Shown here piece by piece: positions 23,484 to 35,400 of a stretch of DNA of 64,000 bases. A model generated the notes under the pieces. The model did no database searches. It worked only from the letters and a program-made list of their open reading frames with translations, and was not told the origin of the DNA. The first letter of the stretch is position 1. The number at the start of each line of letters is the position of its first letter. Position numbers and translations under genes: made by a program. Origin of the DNA: Membranipora membranacea (taxonomy: Eukaryota; Bryozoa; Gymnolaemata; Cheilostomatida; Membraniporidae); contig OU612067.1 in the NCBI GenBank assembly GCA_914767715.1, positions 33,640,162 through 33,704,161 on the forward strand, read 5' to 3'.

Positions 23484-26400
23484 ATGGCTGCCGAGCCAAT
23501 CATGAGTAAGCTGTCCATTCGCTCTCTGACTGCTGAAGCGGAGAACAATGTCAATCAACTTCTATCACTCACCACTGACAAGAATGAGATCAAAAATATG
23601 GCTCAACACTATCAGGCGTATGCTGTGCAGATAGCTAGTGTCATTGGCCAGGTGATTACCACCTATATCTCCTTAACCAATTTAATATAACTACATTATA
23701 TTAGTTGGCAGACAAAATGCTTTAACGTATTTCCATGATGGGTCTTGGCTATTTTTCCCGCAAAGACCATCTGAATGATCATTGCGAAACATGCTGTTAT
23801 AGAATTGTCCTGTAAAATCCACCATGTATGGATTTCAAATAAGCCCCCACAACAAATCTTATCAAGACAGGCTAGATAGGTTGATGCCACATTTCACATA
23901 ATGTAATATATATTTTATATATCGTTCAGGGGCGGATTTATGAAATTGAACTGTTCCTGGCATTGGTTGATTAAATTTCCATGGTTCCTAAAGAATTAAA
24001 AAATCAAAATATTATCATTAAGGAATACTTCGATTTCAAGGTTGATCCTGAGATAAGAAAATGGATGAAGGATTTACCCGAGTCCTCCGTCATTGAAGCC
24101 AGATCTATGTTAGCCAAATTTGAAGCTTCAAGAGATGAGACTAGGAATCTGAGAGATTTATATCAGGTATACAGAGAGCAGATCAGAAGACTAGAGAGAG
24201 CATGGAGAAGGGGTGAAAAGTCTGGATCAGATATGTTCACATCCGAACCAAATCCAGAAGGTAAGAACATGTACTGCCTTCTCAAGCACAACAGGCAGAT
24301 TCTTAATTCACATTTCGCAGAGCTAGATGGGCTGATTTTCATTTAGCTGATTGCTGACTTCATAGTCATGAAGAGCTGTTCTCTACTACCCAATGGTCAA
24401 CATTCAAAGGTCAATGGTGCAATTATGTTCAACGTATCATTACCAATGAGTAAGTTGAACAAATGTCACCTCTCAAATCAGTCAAACACTATTTCTTGTA
24501 TTAATTGTAGGACTACAACATTTATGCCTTGATCACCCATTTACCCAATTTGTTTGGTTCTATTGTTAGTTCATATTTATTTAATTCAATCCCAAAAAAA
24601 CATAATATCTTAAAATTGCATCCTCAACCCCAAACCATAATGAACTGATACAAATTTTTTTTTTTCTTAGAACATTTTCATATCGAACGAAAGTAATGCC
24701 AATAGAGACTGAAAAAAAAAATCATAATTTTCTGCACAATTTAATCCCCAATTTCATAATATGATTCATAGATGGACAAGATAACTCAGGGAGCAAGGGA
24801 GTTATTGGCATGGTATCAGCAGGATTGATGGGCTTATTTGGTGCAGATTCTAAAAAGTCTCAGGATTCTAAAGCCAGCTGTTCATCTTCGGAATGTTTGG
24901 TCAAAGATCAAGAAAAGAGATTTGGAGGTTCACAACCAGCTCTTGAGAAGAACAGGGTGAGTGTTCATCATTGTCATTGTCTTTGTCTTCATCATCATCA
25001 TCGTTATCATCGCCATCTTACTAAATACTCAAAAGCTCCCTCCTTACACTAGGTTTCAAGATAAGGATGAAGCTAGATTGATCATTTTCTTTGAGATTAA
25101 TTTACGGAAGTCTTAAATCCTCTGCTAATTTATCTAACTGAGAACCTGAATGGTCTTGATCGCACCTGATCCAGACTATATCTTCATGATTCAATAGGAT
25201 GAGTTTAGAGTAACAACCACTGATCCATATCACAGGGAAGTTTTATCAGACACTAACTATATGAGGACACAAGGTGAACTTAACAGGCATCCCTCTGGGT
25301 AAGTCAATCAGCCCATTTCATACAAATTCTGACAATTACTTTTAATGTGAATCAATTTAGCTGGTTTTCTTGTTTCCAATAGCTGATAATTTATCACTAA
25401 TTAGCAAATTTCAACAAACCCCTACTCAACAAAGTGCTTCATTAGTTAGAACTCATTAAATGACTCAGTTCATGAAAATTAATTTCTCTGATCATCAGTG
25501 AATTGGAGCCATAACTTTGCCTTGAGTATAAATTTTTGTTCACTGTTGCTTTGAAGTTCAGACAGACATCCTCACTGGTACAATGCTGAGCACCATTATT
25601 ATCGTCAATATCCATATAATTACTGAAGCTTAACATGATACATACAGTGCTCTTTGATGATTTATCTATCATTCTCATTATGTCTTAGATCAACAATATT
25701 CACTCAAGAACAATCGATCACTACAATGAGGATTTTCATCAATCATTTCGCTCTATTTCTTAATTAAATATTGGTTATGTCATCGAGCTCTTATGAACAT
25801 CTTGATTATTTTATGTAATGACAATAAAAATTATGTAAGCACATGTAATGCAAAAAAACATACTGGTTTGAAAAATATAGAAGCCTGATTGGGCTGGCCC
25901 TACAGAGTTTGCACTGACCTGACACTGCACTGACACTGCACTGACACCTGCACTGACTGCACTGACTGCACTGTCACCTGCACTGACACTGCACTGACAC
26001 TGCACTGACACTGCACTGACACCATCTGCACTGACATTTTTATCTTATTCAATAGGCTGATAAGCATTACAGCTTCTCTCAAGATTTCTCAAGGACTTGA
26101 ATGTATTCAATCAATGGCACTCTAAATTAGCGAGTCAAGCCACACCAATCCGAAAAGCTTTAAAAAAGCCTCTATAATGTAATCATTTATTATCAAACAT
26201 GAGTTTATTTTAATCACGGGTAGACCCTAGACTCAACCTTATATTGCAGCAATAAGCACTCATTTGTATCACACCGGAATCCATTATTCAAGTTAAGTTA
26301 GATTTTTTCTATCTATGCACGGTGAATAAATGTTGCTTCCATAGTTGTAATAACTGGAAGTGGGTAATGATAACTGTTACGCGCATTTAATCACATCAGG

Positions 26401-29400
26401 CTAATGGGCTCAGCATTGCAAAACTTTATGACAATCATCATTTTATCTCTTTTGAATATAGGAAGAAACAAAACAAAAGCCATGAGGATGTGAGTGAGAG
26501 TAAGCTGGCACTAAGAAATACACCAGAGGCTAAAGAAAAAACCAATGATGATCAAAACGCTTGGTCTAGTCTTGGTTTAAAACAAATGACTGATAAACCT
26601 GATCCAGTTGGTACAGATGTAGACTTGACAATTGCCACAGAACCAGCGCTGGACAAACCGCCAAGTAAACAGGACATCGATCATAATGATCCTAATGGTA
26701 CTAATGTGGACATTTCACTTGCTCCTGATATTGTCATGCAACCAAACAAAAGTCATCATGCAAACAATGAAAATTCCGGCATGACAAGCGGTGAAGAGAC
26801 CCAAGTAACTCCACATAATCTCCTCTCAGGGGACTCAATACCAGAGATTAGACTGAGCAGGACTCTCACAGAGCGACTGCCCTCAGAAGATAGCTGCTCC
26901 TTTCTACCAAATGGGGAAAAGATTCACAAGAAAAAACAGCATGGCTCGGCCATGAGAGTCAAATCTGAGGTAACAAAGGAAAAAGAAGAGGATAATTGTC
27001 AGCAATTCAATATTCAGTCCCTGTGTGCGATAGCGGCTACATATCCAGCCCAGCATGAGGATTGTTCACTAACTGATCAACTAGAGCCAACTCGATGTGA
27101 GCCTATCACTCCAGCTCAACAAGCAGGTAGGGACAACCTACTGTCTACGCATGTCGCGCTATCTTTCTTTCTCTCTTATCTAGTAAAAAATAAATCGAAA
27201 TGATTGCCAATGCCTTTATCCTAAGGAAGCAACTAACTCTCTTCCTGTCAGCACATACACTTACATCAATTATGGTATGCATATAACAAAACTCTATATC
27301 TCCAAATCCATTACTACAGATTTTCAGCAAGAGATGACAGATGCTGCCAAGGTTTTACGAGGAGCAATTGAAGTGAGCAACGCCATTCCATCCTCCTCGT
27401 GTCAACCGAGCCACAAATCATCAAGAAAAAGTCGAAGCATGTCAGGGCAAACAAAGAAGCATGTGGATGCCGACGGATCACCTCACTCATCACAGAGGAG
27501 GGGTACAAGTCGTCACAAATCTGAGAGGGCTGGAAAGGCAGGCACAAGTGACCCAAGGGTTGATACCAAAGATGGTACAGTATCAGACGAGAAGGCATCC
27601 ACCAAAAGTCTCATATCGAAAAAGAAGGTACGGACAGAAAGATTATACTAGTTCAATTATGATATCATGATATTGAACTAGAGTAATTTGGAATCTAATA
27701 CTTTTGTCTTATCGCCAATCAAACATTAAACTGATTCTCTGACGGTCTTACCCCCCCCCCAAGCCCTCCCATCAAACTTTAATAGAACGAAACAAGTATG
27801 ATTCATAGGTGACGCTAATTAGAGAGGCTGCGGCAGAATCAAAGCTATTGTTTTTCTTTGTGTAGTTTGTATAAAGACATCAGAATTGATAGTGTTATAA
27901 ATAGTGAAAAGCGGTGGAAGAGTTACCAACGATTGGCATGCAAATCTTCAATTTCCTTTGTTGAGAACGCAAAAAACTATATTAAAATTGATGGAGAAGT
28001 CTTGTTTACAATGCTCCTGCCCGATATGGGGAACGCCAGGGTCCATCTAAATGAAGGTTTTGATGGAAATGCTACTATCTTAGGTCGCCCACATTTGGCT
28101 AAAAATGGGTCTCAGCTTTATTGGAGCTTATTGAGATTAATCCATTAGGAATTTGATTTTTATTGTCATGTAGACGAAGTCAAAGCGAGACCAGGAGATC
28201 ATAGAACAAGCTGTCACACTGCCTGAAGTTATATCCTACAAAGAGCAAACACCCAGTGATATAGATGACAAAGCTGTACCCACAGGGTACAATGATGGTA
28301 TGACTTGTTGCCCTGAAAATTGCATACAACATGCTTCGGCTGTGGCTACAGGCTACAGTCAGGGTGTCTCAGTGCAGGGGGGACAGTGCTTCACAGTTCA
28401 AGATGAGATACCACACAAACAGGTGTGTTATTTTCCTAGTTGTGATGTTCAAGTTTCCCAATAGCAAAATGGCATTAAGTTAACAAAATAGAAGAAAGGA
28501 TAACTGATCCGGCATAACAAGGAAAAGTCAATTTTAGCTGCTATAGGACAATGTATATTATATCCAAATTCATGTTTCAATTGATTTCAATTTTTCATTG
28601 ACCTTTTTTTTTTGCTTTACAGCCATCAACACGCTCTCCGCATCAGATATCAACCTCTAGAAAAGTCGAACTAGGTGAGGCATCTCACAAAGAAAAGAAG
28701 TATCGCAACACTACGCCACCTCATGGGTCCGGCCATAAGAGCAACACTACACAACCACATGGGTCAGGTCATAAAAACAACACTACACCACCACATGGAT
28801 CAGGTCATAAGAGCCACACTAGGAGTCAAAGGCCAGCCTCTGTATGTAGAGAGGCTGGTGAAAGTTCAAGAAAGGGTAAAGGTCAATCAGTATCACCCAC
28901 TGCTGACAGATGTGTAAGAAAAATCTCACGCAAGGAACTCACTCCAAATCGCAACTACGTAAGCCCATGAGCTTTCTGTGAATCTTGAGCAATCTAACTT
29001 TTTTATAAATCTTATCAAACATAAAATTCTTTTATCAAAAGACTGAGTGTGTGAAGAGGTTATGCTGTCACAATGCTGGTACAATTCAACAAATAAGTCT
29101 TAAGCTTCTTGAATCAGGTATGGGGTGATCGTTAAATTTTCCTTCCATATTGTATTGATATAGATGATGCTTATTTACTGTGTTACCTAAGTGTAAATTG
29201 ATACTTTTACAGCATACAGATCACCCTCTACAGCTAGAGCCGGGAACTTGTTGTCCTGGGTCTGCATCTTGCTGCCCTCAGACCGGACTAGGCTGCTGTC
29301 CAGATGCTCAAGGGATTAAAGACTGCCCCTGTGGACCTCCGCCTAATCAAGAGGGAGTAGCTTGCTGTAATCTAGTAGATCCGAACAGCAAGTACTGTCG

Positions 29401-32400
29401 AGGTCGGTCCGTTTGATGAGTTTGTAAATAAGAGCTACTGTATAATTTCACACATCATGGATGACATCAAAACAACCATTAATTACAGGCTTCTCACTCA
29501 TTATTAACTTGCTGATTGAAAGCTAGTTCTAATCTTTTAGAGAACACTTCAATCTGAAAGTTATGGTAATAAAGTTGATTGACCAAAATTATGACAGTTA
29601 AGGGTTTACCTTTTATATTCGTCAGAAATGGAACACCTTGAGCATGAAGTATACAGACTACAGAGGGATTGTGAGGCATACAGCCTAAACTACGCACAGG
29701 TAATAGATGTGAATCACAGGCTACAGAGTAAACTTGATGCTGAACACTTGGAGAAGAACCAGCTCCATGAGAAGCTGCACAGAGCTGAGATGAAGATCGA
29801 TAAACTTCAGAAATCTCTGGTCAAATCTAAAAATATGCTGTCAGCTGCTCACAGCGAGTTATCCATACTCAGGGACCCGATGGTAGGCCAATTCTTAATT
29901 TCAGTCAAATCCGTAGCTAGCGCAAATTAATCTTGTTATGAAACTAGAGCTTCCTTGAAGCTGTAGAGATTTGAGATATGACTTCAGACATCCAAAGGGA
30001 GGACATTCAATGTCTGCGATGGTAAGGGGGTTGAATGATGAATCCAGTCACCATGAGTACAGCTTGTTGCTGTAATCGGTTCATGCATCGGTTGTCTTAC
30101 AACATATATCAGTTAGGGTGACATAATGTAATAATTGGTTTCATTACTGCTTTATTCTCCAGATCAATAAGCCTCCAACTGATATTTCATAGAGGAGACC
30201 AACAGGTTTTATATGTAGTAATTTAATTATATTACTGTTTACCCAAGATAACCCAGATCAAAGATGATACTGATATAGAGACTCAGCTAATGCAAACTTT
30301 GGATGAGAGAAAGCTGGCTATTGGACAACTGAAAAGTGTCGAGAAACTTCTAGAGGAAGTCATCGCTGAGAAGGATAATCTGCTGAGTAGTAACACAAAA
30401 CAGAAACACGAAGTGCAAAAGGTAATGACGCATTATAGTTGTTGGTTATTATTCTATTTTTGTCCATCTGAAGTCTCAACAATTTTAGGCAGTGGTATGG
30501 TTTACTTCAGCACAATGCAAACACTGATTATCTTGTTTATTTTTGTCAGTACTTTGCTAGTAAGTGTTTGTGTTACGTTTGAACAGGTAAGACAATGATA
30601 GATAAATCACTTTAAGATCACTTCCAGAGCGAACAAGAATACAATATAAAACAATCCTCTGATTGATGCTATTACTTTTTTTTGCGTTAGATTTGTTATG
30701 AGGCTAATCTCATATCTATGGATGAATTCACAAAAGGCGCTTATGCTACAATTGAATGGATAGAGTGGGACTAAAAACATTGTCGCAAAATGTCACAATA
30801 AGAACCATCAGATCTTTCAGTTCAGAAGTAGTCTGACACTACTCTGGCCTAATTTAATGTAGCGGTCCATTTTGGAATAAGTTTCAAAGTTCTGAGAAAA
30901 TAGTCGTGTTCCGAGCCCTACTTGCTAGGAATCTCCATATTGCTGGGAGTTGATTGGTGAAAGTGCCGCGTAAATTTAAATGCAGAGATGAAGGGAAACG
31001 AGGGGGTCTTCTTTAATGACTTTGTGGTATTATTTCTAACCGTTAATCGATGCTGGAAATGATATGAGTTCATGTGACCTTCAGAGCCTGTTAGATGCCA
31101 GGTATGAGGTTTATTAGCTTCTTTATGTACTGAAAGGTTTTTGTCAAGACTCTATTGCGCTATTGTCGTATTTTATCACAATTGCCTAGAACGGCTTGGT
31201 TATGAAGATAATACAGATTACTGCCTTTTAGGTGTATACAAACGAGACAAGCAGCAGAGCCACGGAATGCTCACTTAACATGACGGCAGTGTAGGAAATG
31301 AGGACCAAGTATTCGAGCATCCCAATAAATTTTTGTATTTTTTAATTTAAGCTGAAGAAGGAAAATATGAAAATCTTGTCAGAGATGACGACACTACAGG
31401 AAGCTGCAGGAGATCAGAAGCGTAAAGAGAAAGCTCTACAGGGTGAGATCGACAGGCTCAAAAAAGAAGTTATCTGCTTCCGTGAGTCTCAGAACAAGGT
31501 ATGGTCATCTGGAGAAAATATTACATTTGTGGATTCAAAGGTGAAAGTACCCATAATCAGCATAATCAGGTCTTCATATTGAGTTGAAATGCGATAATAA
31601 TTGACAATGTATATTGCTGTTTATATTAAACATGGTGATCTTGCTGGGAAAACAAGATTGACTAATGATTTGGTACGAAGTGGTCTTAGAGGCAATCATT
31701 TTTTAGGAATATTTGCAATTTTAATAGAGCCATTTTTTTTTACACTTTTATTGGCAGTCTATTTCATTCCAGTAGCGGAATGTTTTCCGAATAGTTCCGA
31801 AAAAAAAAGGAAAAGAGAAAGAAAGGAAAGCTTGAGACTGAAGATGAATTACAATGTTTCAGCAGTGAGGTGGAAATAGATAGGATGTCTTTGAGAAGAG
31901 AGAAAATAAAAATGTTAAGATATTTTCATTATAGTATTGTGCAGAGGCAAAACTTGTTGTAGAGATAAAAAGATAATGTTATAATTGAAACAAAAGATAT
32001 TTGAATATGCCAGATTTAAATGATGTTACTTTGCTCAGTGAGCGTATTGACAAAGGAAGATTATTAAAAGATGAAGCAATTGCAATGTTTAGTTTATCAT
32101 TAGGAGGTAAAATAAGAAAATTATCGCGCTTGGGGTATTTTCGATTTCTAGAAAGAAAAAGATCAATAATATAGCTAGGTGTGATGTTATACATTATTCT
32201 GTAGGCATAGAGAGAACTAAAATATATAAGAAGACTAGGAAGTGGCAATATTTTTAAAGTACGACATAAGAAAAACGTATTTGATAATTGAACTGGATTG
32301 TAATGAATATTTGCAATAATTCTTAGCGCAGCTTTCTGATAAACATAAAGTAAATCTAGCTGATATTTTGGACTGATATTCAAGAAAAATTGTATTCCAT

Positions 32401-35400
32401 TTATGATGTGGCAATGTATGAATTGAAAGTAAAACTGTCTGGCTGATTGTGTGGTCAAAAATGTTCTTCATAATTATATCAGATTGCCATAATAAATATC
32501 AGAGTGCCATGAGTGCACTCTGATATTTCTATATCACTATAATCAAAATAGATCATTGGAATTGTGAACATAGCACAAGCGTGAGCATTTCACCTTTGTT
32601 TGAAGTTCAGGTTCAAATGGTTAAATAAATTGTTGTTTAGTTTGCTTATTGCTCGTTTTGGTAGATTAGGAACCATAGAGTATTTCCATATTTCTCACTG
32701 ATTAGTGAGCCAAGAAGTTATAGTGGGTGTGGAATATTGTTACGGACCAATTTCTGCTACGCTGATTCAAAAGTTGTTTGCGACTTTCTTGAGCAAACAG
32801 ATTGCTTCATCTAACCAATGAACTAAAGGTTTAGTTCATTGATCTAACCAAGGAGTCTTTAACACCTTGATCTAACAATGCATGTAATCATTCACATTTC
32901 ACTCTATGTAAATCACTGCGAGTGACAGCTTGTATTATTCTGTGTTACGTAAACACATGGTGCCTCATTAGCGTCACTGTAGTCGTCTTACTCACCTAAG
33001 ATTGCGCAGACAGATTGCATTATTTTATTTTAACTGTCTCTAAACTCCTGTCTTTGCAGATACTTCTTCAGAAATATGAGATTGAGCTGAAAATGAGTGG
33101 CATACAGAAAACAAAAGAGCATGTAGAGGATATGAATATGAAGCTCCAAGCTGTAAGTTTAGAAAGCAAACTCCCAACTTAGGATAGAGAAAAAGCTTGA
33201 TTATTATAATTAATGATGACACCTTGTTTGTACATAACAGTAAACATAACAGGAAAAAATCATATAACCTTACAGCACTCAATCTCTCATCTTTAATGGG
33301 TATATGGCAGTGATATATGGTAACCAGTCAAGGTTCTTCCTTGGAATGTGTAATACTATGTGACTTCAGTATTGCCTTTGAACACACCAAGACATTAAAA
33401 CCTACAATGTAGAGTAGACATATTCAATCATCCCATTGTTCATTTATGAAATATGGTATAAGAACTGAGCCAATAAATTTTGAACCAAAGTAGCCCTCAA
33501 CAAGCTTCGCTGTTACCCTTCAGTGTGGTACATCAGTTTACAATACTCATAATCATGACCAAAACGATGACGATGAAATTAATGTTGATGATTTACAGGA
33601 GGTGAAGCGTTACTGTCAGGAGAAGAAGGTGGATACAGGACGTATAGAACAGTTAGAGAATGAAGTCCAGAGATACAAGAGGGAGGTGATGGATACACAT
33701 AACTCTCAGACGGAGGAGATAAGTCAATGGAGACACACAGCCCAGAAGTGTCAGCTAGAGTCTGGTATTCAGAGAGGTGATATACTCGACTTACAGAGGG
33801 AACATGAGAAGGTTACTCACTATATAACAGATCAGTAATTATGTTACTATCATATACTGTGACCCTAGTTACCCTGTAATAAACAACTTTTATACAACTA
33901 TGGAGATAGTGGTGGCTCGATATGCCATCAAGCTCTCGTTTCTCAAATTCTGATGTGATGCACTACCGTTTGTAGCTTGCTATGCTACCGTATCATGCAA
34001 AGTCCTGGAAAAGTTGTTTGCAGTACACTAAACGAATAGCTCGGCAGAAGAAAGCTGTTCAGTCTGTTCGGTTGAGAATTTTGATAGACTGTTTCCAGCC
34101 TCCGGCATTCTTGGGAATATCGATGTTAGCCCTGTAAAAACCTATCGATATTCAAAGCTGTAATGCAGTCATTAACAAAGTCTAGCACTGTTGGTTCTGT
34201 CAGCATGACGTAGGCGTGTGTATGCTTCTTGTAACCTAGTAACCAAAGTAAGAAACAACATCTTTTCCATACAGAAACAGGAATTATTCACTCGCAACCT
34301 GACGTATCTTGCTGCTGAGTTGAAACTTTAACCATATTTAATATTTTTCAGGAAATAAGAATGTGGAGAACAAATATAGCAGCAGTTCAATGTGATGTGG
34401 AGAGCTTCAAGGAGGCTCTCAAATCAGCACATCAGACGATAAAATCACTTAGAGAGCAGAACAAAGGTATGGTAAATCAGATACATGAGTTGACTCCTCT
34501 GCCCGCACCCCGGATGGCAGTATCAGACATTACTGGTGAACAGAAGGAGAGAGAGAAAGCTAGAGACAAAGATCTACACACAGTGCTTAGAACTGCAAAA
34601 GAGTAAGTTTCTTTTTGAAAAAAGTTTCAGTAAAGAAGGAGCCACATTTCACCTAACCGCCTCTGTAACTCACCTTACCGACATTCAGTAAACTCTCTTT
34701 ACTCCCCCCAAGAATTATCTAAACTCACGTAACCGACCCTCATACCCACCTTACCGGTCCTGTGACTAACCTTACCGCCGCTCTGCTGACCTGTCATTCA
34801 AATTTTCTTCAGATTTTAGGTGTTGTTCTAGATAAAATTATTATCTGGTCTGTAAAACAGATCACAGAAAGGATGAAAGACTTATTATTTCAATAATTGT
34901 TTATGCTTCAAGCTGCTACTACTGCAGTACATATTCAAGCAGCAGGGTATGCACTGTTATGTGATGTTTGTTAATACTAAAATTCCATCTTTTCTCCCCA
35001 GTTGTACTCTTCTGAATGATCAGACACTACCATGTCCTGGTTGTTGTGAAAGAGGAGCAGCAATAGCTAAACTCTGTCATGAATTTTGCATCTATGTGGA
35101 GAAAGAAAGAGACAGGTGAGTGGAATTAATTCCTCATACTGACAGTTAAGTGAACACGGAAGTTCAGTTGTTAAAATTGTATACAACTAAATCAAGTGCC
35201 AATGACAATCGTACACTGTCATCAAACCATTTAATATGATATTGAACACTAATCGGCCGATGTGTCATTACAGGGGTAGAAACGAGCCAATTGTTGCTCC
35301 ACCTCCTCCCTCTGCAGCCCAAGCGCTTGATCTGCAGCCTGCAGTGGAGTCGCAACACCAATTGAAACCCCAATACCAAACGGAGCCCCAACAACAAATG

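Noticed and set aside
25811-26082. Minus-strand ORFs rich in VSVQCQ
   Set aside because: Artefact of the 11-bp minisatellite within an intron.
27858-28148. 96-codon ORF in intron 7 of the coiled-coil gene
   Set aside because: It does not fit the phase between exons 7 and 8 and has no recognisable domain. Exons 7 and 8 join cleanly without it.
32496-32529. microRNA precursor
   Set aside because: The hairpin is only 14 bp per arm with a tiny loop, too short for a precursor, and no extended stem surrounds it.
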